Shown: positions 1 through 5,734 of the stretch, in pieces
How the letters are laid out: every line of letters starts with the position of its first letter
How positions within the stretch are numbered: the stretch's first letter is position 1
Source: an uncultured Actinomycetospora sp.
GTDB lineage: Bacteria; Actinomycetota; Actinomycetes; Mycobacteriales; Pseudonocardiaceae
NCBI GenBank assembly: GCA_902805495.1
Contig: CADCTH010000159.1
Location: 1-7,557, forward strand
Length of the DNA stretch: 7,557 nucleotides
Direction: 5' to 3'
Notes under the pieces: generated by a model
Told to the model about the DNA's origin: nothing
The model's input: the letters and a program-made list of their open reading frames with translations, nothing else
Databases searched by the model: none
Program-made: the position numbers and the translations under genes

Positions 1-1488
1 ACGTTCCGTGTCGTGGGGCTGGTCGCGGCGGCAACCCTGGTGCTGCCCGGCGGACCCGCCCTCGCGGACCCGGCGGCGCCTGCCGACCCCGTCGTGGGCG
101 GCGGCGTCAGCCAGCTCGACCCGGCGCACGCCGTCATGCCGCCGGCCGGCCTGCCACCCGCCCAGCCCATCGCCACCGGCATCGAGCCGGTGACCTACGC
201 ACCGGGCGCCCGCGACGTCCAGGGAGCGCGGCAGGCGCACAGCCCCGCGCCACTGCGGCTCGTCGCCGTCACGTGGACGGGCGCGGCGCCGGACTCGGTG
301 GCGCTGCGCTCCACCGACGCCGCCGGCACCTGGGGCACGTGGACCGACCTCGACCCCAGCGGCAGCGAGCGCGACACCCCGGCGCCCAGCGTCGCCCCGC
401 AGCGCGGCGGCACCGACCCGATCTGGGTCGGCGACCGGACGGCGGTGGAGGTCCGCGCGATGCGCGCCGGTCAGCCGGTGACCGACGAGGTGCAGGTCGT
501 GCGCCTCGACCCCGGCCTGGGCAGCAACGACGACGCCATCGGGGCGATGGGCGCGGCCCGCGGGCCCGCGGCGCCGACGTACGTCACGCGGGCGCAGTGG
601 GGCGCCGACGAGTCGATGATGAGCTGGCCGCCGGAGACGACGCCGACGGTGAAGGCCGTGACCATCCACCACACCAGCGAATCGAACGACTACGGGGCGG
701 CCGACTCGCCCAAGATCGTCCGGGCGATCTACGCCTACCACGCGCGCACCCAGGGCTGGGGCGACATCGGCTACAACGCGCTGGTCGACAGGTACGGCAC
801 GATCTTCGAGGGGCGCGCCGGCGGCCTGGACCGGGCCGTGGTGGCCGCGCACTCCGGCGGGTTCAACCGCGAGACCTTCGGCATCGCGATGATGGGCAAC
901 ACGGCGACGACCCCGCCGACCCCGGCGACGCTGAACTCCGTCTCCGCGCTCGCGGCCTGGAAGCTCGGCGGGCTCTACCGCGACCCGCGCCAGCAGGTCC
1001 AGCTCACCTCCGCCGGGGGCGGCACCTCGCGCTTCCCCAAGGGCCAGACGACCACCGTCCCCGCGCTGTTCGCGCACCGCGACGTCGGCAACACGTCCTG
1101 CCCGGGCGACGCGGGCTACGCGCAGCTCGAGCCGCTGCGGGCCCGGGTGCAGCAGCTGATCGACCAGTCGGCGACCGACGTCCGCACCGCCTGGTCGGCC
1201 GGCCGGGCCGCGCTCGGCGAGCCGGTCCGCGTCGAGTCGCCGACCGCCGACGGCGCCGGGCGCAGCACCGACTTCGAGCACGGGACGGTCGTCTGGTCGC
1301 CGCGCACCGGGGCGTGGCCGGTCACCGGGGCGATCGCCGGGCAGTGGCGGGCCGCCGGCGGCGAGGCCTCGCCGCTGGGCTACCCCACGAGCGCGGAGTA
1401 CGACGTGCCGAACGGTCGCCAGCAGGACTTCGAGCGCGGGCGCCTGACCTGGTCGCGGGACACGGGGGCGGTGGCCTCGCCCGCCTGA
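1..1488 (+). CDS. Secreted PGRP/N-acetylmuramoyl-L-alanine amidase with LGFP repeats (5' partial)
   Basis: Predicted extracellular zinc amidase that cleaves the lactoyl-L-Ala bond of peptidoglycan. The frame is open to the left edge, so the true start is probably upstream; an in-frame GTG at 13 is the first start inside the window. Numbering from that GTG, a hydrophobic stretch ending ALA at about 18 is a signal peptide that lacks its basic N-terminus. Residues about 80-167 form a Trp-rich beta domain common ahead of actinobacterial PGRPs. The amidase_2/PGRP domain covers about 190-385, with zinc ligands H219 (IHHT), H355 (AHRD) and C363 (SCPGD), and Y254 (GYN) at the place of the catalytic Tyr of T7-lysozyme-type enzymes. 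The C-terminus (about 395-488) carries two LGFP-type repeats; the second is the clearer (SPLGYPTS, then DFERG and a WS-x-TGA end). LGFP repeats are thought to anchor proteins to the cell wall. Family assignment is firm; activity and start are inferred. Confidence 0.9.
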   Translation, partial: TFRVVGLVAAATLVLPGGPALADPAAPADPVVGGGVSQLDPAHAVMPPAGLPPAQPIATGIEPVTYAPGARDVQGARQAHSPAPLRLVAVTWTGAAPDSVALRSTDAAGTWGTWTDLDPSGSERDTPAPSVAPQRGGTDPIWVGDRTAVEVRAMRAGQPVTDEVQVVRLDPGLGSNDDAIGAMGAARGPAAPTYVTRAQWGADESMMSWPPETTPTVKAVTIHHTSESNDYGAADSPKIVRAIYAYHARTQGWGDIGYNALVDRYGTIFEGRAGGLDRAVVAAHSGGFNRETFGIAMMGNTATTPPTPATLNSVSALAAWKLGGLYRDPRQQVQLTSAGGGTSRFPKGQTTTVPALFAHRDVGNTSCPGDAGYAQLEPLRARVQQLIDQSATDVRTAWSAGRAALGEPVRVESPTADGAGRSTDFEHGTVVWSPRTGAWPVTGAIAGQWRAAGGEASPLGYPTSAEYDVPNGRQQDFERGRLTWSRDTGAVASPA

Positions 1489-1535
1489 CCACCCGCCCGA
1501 TCACCGGCCTGAGCTGCGTCCGGCGCCGCGCGCCC

Positions 1536-1553
1536 GGGCAGGGCACACTGCCC
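1536..1553. repeat. Small inverted repeat ahead of the SirB1-like gene
   Basis: GGGCAG (1536-1541) and CTGCCC (1548-1553) are perfectly complementary around a 6-base loop. The repeat sits in the 68-bp gap after the amidase stop and ends three bases before the GTG of the next gene. It could be a weak stem or an operator. In such GC-rich DNA a 6-bp match has modest significance. Confidence 0.25.
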
Positions 1554-1556
1554 CGC

Positions 1557-2360
1557 GTGGAGGACGACGCGGCCCGGCGAGCGGCCGTCGACGACGCCGT
1601 GGAGCGGTTCCTGGCGCTCGTCGACGGCGGCGAGCCGGAGCTGCTCGACGCCGTGCTCGAGATCGCCCGCGCCGCCGACCCGGTCGCCGACCTCGACGCG
1701 GCGCACGCCGAGATCGACCGGCTCGCCGCGGGCGTCCGCGGGCTCGACGACCTCGTCCGCCGGATCTTCGTCGAGGAGGGCTTCCACGGCGACCGGGACG
1801 ACTACTACGACCCGCGCAACTCCTCGCTGACCGAGGTGCTCGCCCGTCGCACCGGCATCCCGATCACGCTGGCGGTGCTGTGCCTGGAGGTCGGGCGGCG
1901 CGCGGGCGTGGCGCTGGAGCCGGTCGGCATGCCCGGGCACTTCCTCGTCCACCCCGTCGGCTCGCCACTGCACCTCGACCCGTTCACCGGCGAGCTCCTC
2001 ACCCGCGACCAGTGCGAGGCGCGGTTCCGCGAGGCCACGGGCCTGGGCGACGAGGTCGCGTTCGACGACGCGCTGCTCGCCCCGATCGGCACCGAGGCGG
2101 TGCTCGTGCGGATGCTGACGAACCTGCGCGGCATCCACCGCTCGCGGGGCGACCTCGCCGAGCTCGGCTGGGTGCTGCGCATGCGCCTGGGCCTGCCCGG
2201 GGTCGCGGCGGTCGAGGTCGCCGAGCTGGCCGAGGTCCGCGGCCGGCGCGCGGCGTTCCGCGAGGCCGCCGACCTGCTCGACACCTGGGCCGAGGTGCTC
2301 CCGCGCGACGCCGACGCCCTGCACCGCCACGCCCGCCGCTGGCGCGCCCACCTCAACTAG
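1557..2360 (+). CDS. SirB1-family transglutaminase-like/TPR protein
   Basis: 267-residue soluble protein of the SirB1 (YchA-like) family, whose biochemical role is unknown. The family signature is nearly continuous: FHGDRDDYYDPRNSSL at 76-91, then RRTGIPITLAVLCLEVGRRAG at 97-117 in two adjoining blocks, PGHFL at 126-130 and LDPF at 140-143. This is the Transglut_core2 region. The remainder (about 180-260, from MLTNLRGIH) matches the TPR-like C-terminal part, and the length is typical. H128 and D141 occupy the His/Asp positions of a transglutaminase triad. C109 lies inside the helix rather than at its N-terminal end, so catalytic activity is doubtful, as for most members. The start is GTG 1557: the frame stays open upstream through the amidase gene, but no other start lies in the gap. 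No clear Shine-Dalgarno is seen, so a leaderless transcript is possible (CACACT at 1544-1549 as a poor -10). It converges on the oxygenase gene. Confidence 0.88.
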   Translation: MEDDAARRAAVDDAVERFLALVDGGEPELLDAVLEIARAADPVADLDAAHAEIDRLAAGVRGLDDLVRRIFVEEGFHGDRDDYYDPRNSSLTEVLARRTGIPITLAVLCLEVGRRAGVALEPVGMPGHFLVHPVGSPLHLDPFTGELLTRDQCEARFREATGLGDEVAFDDALLAPIGTEAVLVRMLTNLRGIHRSRGDLAELGWVLRMRLGLPGVAAVEVAELAEVRGRRAAFREAADLLDTWAEVLPRDADALHRHARRWRAHLN

Positions 2361-2371
2361 GTGCGCTGCGC

Positions 2372-2419
2372 GCACGTGAGCAGAAATCGGTGCCGCAGCA
2401 CCGATTTCTGCTCACGTGC
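2372..2419. terminator. Perfect 22-bp stem hairpin, probable bidirectional terminator
   Basis: Left arm 2372-2393 and right arm 2398-2419 are exact reverse complements over 22 bases, separated by the loop CGCA. The hairpin lies between two convergent genes, beginning 11 bases after the SirB1-like stop. Its right arm covers the stop codon and last two codons of the oxygenase. There is no T-tract on either side, as is usual for actinobacterial hairpin terminators. The stem centre (AGCAGAAATC) is much richer in A/T than its surroundings. A second short repeat, GTGCGC-TGC-GCGCAC (2361-2375), overlaps the left arm and could form a competing stem. The alternative is a dispersed palindromic repeat that landed here. 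Confidence 0.75.
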
Positions 2420-3785
2420 CGTCAGGCACCCAGCTGCCGTGGAAGCCGGCGGGGACGCCGCGGGGGAGGGTGACCGCGGCGACCGGGGCGGCGGCGACGT
2501 CCGTGGCGTCGAGCACCAGCAGCTGCGAGGCCCCGCCGTCGCGCGTCGTCGTGATCGTCAGGAGCCAGCCGTCGTCCTCGGCGCGCCCGGGCTCCGCCGA
2601 CGGCACGAACACCGCCTCGCCGGCCACTACGTCCGGGCCCAGCTCGTGTGCGGTCAGCGTGCCGTCGCCGTCGACCTTCACCACCGCGCCCGCCCGCTCG
2701 CCACCCGCGCCGCGGTCGGCGATCGCGTAGCGCCAGCGCGCGTCCCGGCCGATCCGCGACTCGTCGAGCGTCGGGAACTCGACGCCCCGGTCCTCGAGCG
2801 CGGTCTCGGTCACCGAGCCGTCGCGCGGGTCGAGCACCCAGCGGTGCATCCGCGCGGCCCCGGTCGCCGCGGCGGCGGCCGCCGGGTCGCCGGGCACGGG
2901 CCCGCCCCACATCACGCCGACGTCCGCCGGGGCGTAGCGCGCCCCGTCCACCACCACGCGCCCCGCGGCGTCGGTGTGCGCGCCGCCGACGTGGAACACG
3001 TAGCAGGGGTCGACGTCGAACCACGTCACCGCGCACGCCGGGTCGTCCTGGCGCATGACGCCCAGCCGCGCGCCGTACGCCTCGTCCCACCCGAAGGGCA
3101 TGCCGGTGGCCATCCGCTCCCACTGGAACGTCATCGGCAGGTCCAGCCACACGACGTGCTCGGCGGTGACCGCGAAGTCGTGCATCATCGTCGGCCCCGC
3201 GACGTCGACCCCACGGCTCGTGAGGTCGGTGCCGTCCGCGGAGAGCCGGTGGTAGGTCAGGAAGGGCGGGAACGGCGAGTAGCCGAAGAAGTGCAGGTCA
3301 CCGGTGTCCGGGTCGGTCTTCGGGTGCGCGGTCATCGCCGTCGTGAGGCGCCCGCCGAAGTCGCAGGGCCCGATCGTCGCGAGGTCGCCGTCCACCTCGT
3401 AGGGCAGCCCGTTCTCCACCAGCGCGAACAGCCGCCCCGCGTGCTCGATGACGTGGGTGTTGGCGGGGACGGCGGTGAGGTCGACGCCCGCGTCGGACAT
3501 GAAGGGGTGGCCCTCGAGCGCGCGCGTGCGCACCCAGCGGTTGCGGTACCACTCGGCGCGCCCGTCGCGCAGCCGCACGCCGTGCAGCATTCCGTGCGCG
3601 GTGAACAGGTGGCCCGGCTCCTCACCTGGCAGCCGGTTCGGGCCGTTGCGGAGGTAGCGGCCGGTGAGCTCGGGCGGGAGGGTCCCCTCGACGGACAGGT
3701 CGACGGCGTCGATCTCGTCGGGCACCGGCGCGAAGCGCCCGCCCAGCTCGGGGCGGCGACCGATCTCGGTGGGGCTGCTCGTCAT
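2412..3785 (-). CDS. Carotenoid oxygenase (RPE65/CCD) family protein
   Basis: 457-residue non-haem Fe(II) dioxygenase of the carotenoid-cleavage family, which splits C=C bonds of carotenoids, apocarotenoids or stilbenes into two carbonyl products. The seven-bladed propeller's four iron-binding histidines are visible: H154 (TAHPK), H202 (MMHDF), H265 (YVFHVGGAH) and H449 (GFHGSW). Other family blocks are RYLRNGPN (43-50), HGMLHG (64-69), LDESRIGRDARWRYA (340-354) and DDGWLLT (404-410). No signal peptide is seen, so it is cytosolic. The usual GDGMVH segment reads AHGMLH. The Lys that I recall contacting the phenol in lignostilbene dioxygenases (LALKEDG-like) is V123 in LFALVENG, which argues against a stilbene cleaver of that type. 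The start is ATG 3785, placed 6 bp after a -10 hexamer, so translation is probably leaderless. It is divergent from padR and probably under its control. The substrate is unknown. Confidence 0.93.
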   Translation of the reverse strand: MTSSPTEIGRRPELGGRFAPVPDEIDAVDLSVEGTLPPELTGRYLRNGPNRLPGEEPGHLFTAHGMLHGVRLRDGRAEWYRNRWVRTRALEGHPFMSDAGVDLTAVPANTHVIEHAGRLFALVENGLPYEVDGDLATIGPCDFGGRLTTAMTAHPKTDPDTGDLHFFGYSPFPPFLTYHRLSADGTDLTSRGVDVAGPTMMHDFAVTAEHVVWLDLPMTFQWERMATGMPFGWDEAYGARLGVMRQDDPACAVTWFDVDPCYVFHVGGAHTDAAGRVVVDGARYAPADVGVMWGGPVPGDPAAAAAATGAARMHRWVLDPRDGSVTETALEDRGVEFPTLDESRIGRDARWRYAIADRGAGGERAGAVVKVDGDGTLTAHELGPDVVAGEAVFVPSAEPGRAEDDGWLLTITTTRDGGASQLLVLDATDVAAAPVAAVTLPRGVPAGFHGSWVPDGT

Positions 3786-3791
3786 CCGCCC

Positions 3792-3820
3792 AGCGTCGGC
3801 CCGGTGCCGCGACCTGTCAA
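3792..3820 (-). promoter_or_regulatory. Leaderless promoter of the carotenoid oxygenase gene
   Basis: On the minus strand, TTGACA (3820-3815) is a perfect -35. It is followed after 17 bp by GACGCT (3797-3792), which keeps the A2 and T6 of a -10 box. Six bases later comes the ATG at 3785, so transcription would start at or next to the start codon. No Shine-Dalgarno is present, in agreement. The same -35 and -10 hexamers precede the VC0807-like gene. The -35 lies inside the predicted PadR operator. Confidence 0.65.
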
Positions 3821-3834
3821 CCTGGACATGTCCA
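3811..3834. promoter_or_regulatory. Predicted PadR operator between oxygenase and padR
   Basis: GACCTGTC (3811-3818) and GACATGTC (3825-3832) are two copies of one palindromic octamer spaced 14 bp start to start. The second is the core of a perfect 12-bp palindrome, TGGACATGTCCA (3823-3834). Read across the pair this gives CTGT-N8-ACAT, one mismatch from the ATGT-N8-ACAT pattern described for PadR repressors. The sites overlap the -35 boxes of both divergent promoters, so a bound repressor would block both. The same pattern recurs at 5061-5096, next to the other gene flanking padR. Confidence 0.72.
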
Positions 3835-3850
3835 CGCGGACTGGTAGCGT
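3823..3850 (+). promoter_or_regulatory. Leaderless promoter of padR
   Basis: TGGACA (3823-3828) matches the -35 consensus at five of six bases. After 16 bp comes TAGCGT (3845-3850), a good TANNNT -10 box, then six bases to the ATG at 3857. There is no Shine-Dalgarno, which fits a leaderless mRNA. The -35 is the left half of the TGGACATGTCCA palindrome, which suggests autorepression. Confidence 0.68.
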
Positions 3851-3856
3851 CGCCGC

Positions 3857-4393
3857 ATGTCGCTGCGCCACGCCCTGCTGGGGCTGCTCGCCCAGGGCCC
3901 GGCCAGCGGGTACGACCTCACCCGGGCCTTCGACGGCGGCATCGGGCAGTACGCCTGGCAGGCCGGTCACAGCCGCATCTACCCCGAGCTGGGCAAGATG
4001 GCCGAGGCCGGCCTCGTGGTGGTCGACGAGACCGGCCCGCGCGGGCGCAAGAGCTACGCGCTCACCGACGAGGGCCGCACCGAGCTGCGCCGCTGGATGC
4101 TGCACTGGCCCGAGCGCACCGCCGTGCGCGACGAGACCGTCCTGCGCATGTTCCTCGTCCAGTCGCTCGAGCCCGACGACGCACGCCGCCTGCTCGAGGG
4201 CATCGCCGAGCACTGCGCCGCCGAGCTCGCGAAGCTCCGACCGGTGATGGACGAGGTGGACGCCGAGCACGACCCCCGCGAGCCCGTCCCGTTCGGCCGG
4301 CTGGCCGGCGAGTACGGGCTGCGCCAGTACGAAGCCGTGCACGGCTGGGCGCTGTGGAGCCTGGAGCGGATGGGCGCGACGGTGCCGGGCTGA
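3857..4393 (+). CDS. PadR-family transcriptional regulator
   Basis: 178-residue dimeric winged-helix regulator. The PadR DNA-binding domain fills about 4-80: the helix-turn-helix includes GHSRIYPELGKMAEAGLV (37-54), and the wing is ETGPRGRKSYALTDEG (58-73). The remainder (about 88-175) is the alpha-helical C-terminal dimerisation domain (Vir_act_alpha_C type), with the typical RDETVLRMFLVQSL segment (91-104). The length and two-domain plan match the longer PadR class, members of which answer to phenolics, drugs or other small hydrophobic molecules; the effector here cannot be read from sequence. The start is ATG 3857, set by an upstream -10 at the leaderless distance. It is divergent from the oxygenase (71-bp gap) and its stop abuts that of the VC0807-like gene. 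Operator-like palindromes beside it and beside both neighbours make autoregulation and control of those two genes likely. Confidence 0.93.
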   Translation: MSLRHALLGLLAQGPASGYDLTRAFDGGIGQYAWQAGHSRIYPELGKMAEAGLVVVDETGPRGRKSYALTDEGRTELRRWMLHWPERTAVRDETVLRMFLVQSLEPDDARRLLEGIAEHCAAELAKLRPVMDEVDAEHDPREPVPFGRLAGEYGLRQYEAVHGWALWSLERMGATVPG

Positions 4394-5047
4394 TCAGGCG
4401 GCTGACGGGGCGTCCGCCAGGTGCTCCTGCGCCCACGCGCGGGCCTTCGGGCCGGTGCGGGCGCCGTACCAGCCGTTCCAGATCGACAGCACGACGATCA
4501 CCGTCACCATCATCGCCGCCGACACCCCGACCATGACGTCGATCGGCAGCAGGTAGATCAGCGGGATCCGCACGATCGCCTCGAGCAGCAGGCCGACGCC
4601 CCACACCCCGGCGCTGAGCCGGAACGTGTGCCGCACCGGCGGGATCGTCCGGTAGAACTCCTCCATCTCGGCGGCCTGGCGCGGCTGCGACGTCTGGAAC
4701 GCCGAGAGCGTCAGCGGCTTGCCGAACAGCAGGCTCGCGAGGAACACGAGGCCCACCAGCGCGGTGCCGAACGAGTCCTTGACCAGCAGGAACCGCGGGT
4801 CGCCCCCGACGAAGGCCAGCGCGAGGCCGAGGCCGAACACCGCCAGCATCACCGCGGCGAACCACGTCACCTCGCGCCGGCGCACCGCCACCCACACCAG
4901 GCGCAGGCCCGCCGCGAGCGTCGCCACGAGCAGCGCGACCCAGTCGGACGCGCCGAGCAGGTGCAGGGCGTAGTAGCCCACGAGCGGGATGCCGACGTCC
5001 CACAGCAGCGCGGTCAGCATCGTGAACCGGCCGGGCGAGCTCTTCAT
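4394..5047 (-). CDS. VC0807-like six-helix integral membrane protein
   Basis: 217-residue protein with about six membrane helices (roughly 9-31, 36-54, 61-80, 94-109, 144-165, 168-192). A cytosol-facing loop of about 30 residues with charged positions lies between helices 4 and 5. The block GDPRFLLVKDSFGTAL (82-97), followed by a LASLLFGKPL segment, is the hallmark of the VC0807/DUF3159-like family, annotated as intracellular-septation-like but of unknown function. The start is taken as ATG 5047 rather than GTG 5074. A -10 hexamer shared with the oxygenase promoter lies 7 bp upstream of 5047, and the extra nine codons would run across that promoter and an operator site. It lies downstream of macSR in the same direction but has its own PadR-type promoter. 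Its TGA directly abuts the TGA of padR (TGATCA at 4391-4396). Possible roles include export of, or membrane response to, the PadR ligand; this is speculation. Confidence 0.82.
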   Translation of the reverse strand: MKSSPGRFTMLTALLWDVGIPLVGYYALHLLGASDWVALLVATLAAGLRLVWVAVRRREVTWFAAVMLAVFGLGLALAFVGGDPRFLLVKDSFGTALVGLVFLASLLFGKPLTLSAFQTSQPRQAAEMEEFYRTIPPVRHTFRLSAGVWGVGLLLEAIVRIPLIYLLPIDVMVGVSAAMMVTVIVVLSIWNGWYGARTGPKARAWAQEHLADAPSAA

Positions 5048-5054
5048 GGTGGCC

Positions 5055-5084
5055 AGCGTCCACCTGTCCAGCACGACATGTCAA
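5055..5084 (-). promoter_or_regulatory. Leaderless promoter of the VC0807-like gene
   Basis: On the minus strand, TTGACA (5084-5079) is followed after 18 bp by GACGCT (5060-5055). Seven bases later comes ATG 5047. The two hexamers are identical to those upstream of the carotenoid oxygenase (there 17-bp spacer and 6 bp to ATG). The -35 overlaps a predicted PadR half-site, so the gene can be switched separately from the macSR operon upstream. Confidence 0.65.
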
Positions 5085-5096
5085 TCGAGACATGTC
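5061..5096. promoter_or_regulatory. Predicted PadR operator, three octamers in 14-bp phase
   Basis: CACCTGTC (5061-5068), GACATGTC (5075-5082) and GACATGTC (5089-5096) are spaced exactly 14 bp start to start. The last two give a perfect ATGT-N8-ACAT (5078-5093), the pattern described for PadR operators. The first pair gives CTGT-N8-ACAT. The array covers the -35 and spacer of the VC0807-like promoter. Its distal octamer overlaps the macR stop codon (5095-5097). The extra third site suggests room for two dimers or tighter repression than at 3811-3834. Confidence 0.75.
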
Positions 5097-5733
5097 AGTC
5101 ATCCGCGTCGAGACCCTGCTCGATCGCGTACCGGGTCAGCTCGACGCGGTTGGTGAGCTGGAGCTTGCGCAACGAGTTCTGGACGTGGTTCTCGACCGTC
5201 CGGTGCGACAGCGTCAGCCGCGCCGCGATGGCCCGGGCGGTCAGCCCCTTGGCCACGAGCCGCAGCACCTCGGTCTCGCGCGGGGTCAGCGCGGGCGCGT
5301 CGGGCCCGGTGGTCTCCAGACGCCGGTACTCGCCGAGCACCAGACCCGCGAGCCCGGGCGAGAACACGGCGTGCCCCGCGGCGGTGCGCTCCACGGCGGC
5401 GACGAGCTCCTCGTGCCCGGCCGACTTGACCAGGTAGCCCGACGCCCCCGCCCGCACCGCGCCCAGGACGTCGCCGTGCTCGGTGCTCGCCGAGAGCACC
5501 AGCACGCGGGTCCCGGGCAGGTCCGCGCGGATGCGCGCGGTGGCCTCGGCGCCCGAGAGCTCCGGGAGCTGCAGGTCCATCAGCACGACGTCCGGCCGCA
5601 CCGCGGGCGCGATGCGCACCGCGGCCGCGCCGTCGGGCGCCGTGGCGACGACCTCGAGGCCGCGCTCGGCGAGGTCGCGCGCCACGCCCTCGCGCCAGAT
5701 CGGGTGGTCGTCGACGACCATCACGCGGACCAC
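5095..5733 (-). CDS. macR: MacR-like LuxR/NarL-family response regulator
   Basis: 212-residue response regulator and predicted output of the kinase encoded just upstream. The receiver domain (about 2-118) has acidic D8/D9, phosphoacceptor D53 (LMDLQLP), S81 and K103, all in place. The LuxR-type HTH (about 147-212) reads LTPRETEVLRLVAKGL, then LSHRTVENHVQNSLRKLQL. The string HAVFSPGLAGLVLGEYRRL in the linker (121-139) and the HTH wording resemble MacR, which in Streptomyces works with MacS in morphogenesis. That symbol rests on recalled similarity, so orthology is probable rather than proven. The start is GTG 5733: GGAGG lies 8 bases upstream, inside the end of macS, and the receiver begins VVRVMVVDDHP as expected. 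The gap to the macS stop is one base, implying translational coupling. The TGA (5097-5095) falls within a predicted PadR operator. Confidence 0.92.
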   Translation of the reverse strand: MVRVMVVDDHPIWREGVARDLAERGLEVVATAPDGAAAVRIAPAVRPDVVLMDLQLPELSGAEATARIRADLPGTRVLVLSASTEHGDVLGAVRAGASGYLVKSAGHEELVAAVERTAAGHAVFSPGLAGLVLGEYRRLETTGPDAPALTPRETEVLRLVAKGLTARAIAARLTLSHRTVENHVQNSLRKLQLTNRVELTRYAIEQGLDADD

Positions 5734-5734
5734 G

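Noticed and set aside
273..1556. Upstream extension of the SirB1-like gene inside the amidase gene
   Set aside because: The frame is open only because of high GC; the translated part is Arg/Gly/Ala-rich and overlaps a well-supported gene.
1380..2375. Long minus-strand open frame antisense to the SirB1-like gene
   Set aside because: Composition is Arg/Ala/Val/Gly-rich low-complexity typical of GC-rich shadow frames, and it lies opposite a gene with clear family motifs.
2361..4247. Long plus-strand open frame across the oxygenase and into padR
   Set aside because: It is antisense to a gene with four iron-binding histidines and shows no domain of its own.
5048..5074. GTG 5074 as start of the VC0807-like gene
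   Set aside because: It would add nine codons that run through the predicted -10 and one operator octamer, with no Shine-Dalgarno. ATG 5047 lies at the leaderless distance from a -10 shared with the oxygenase gene.
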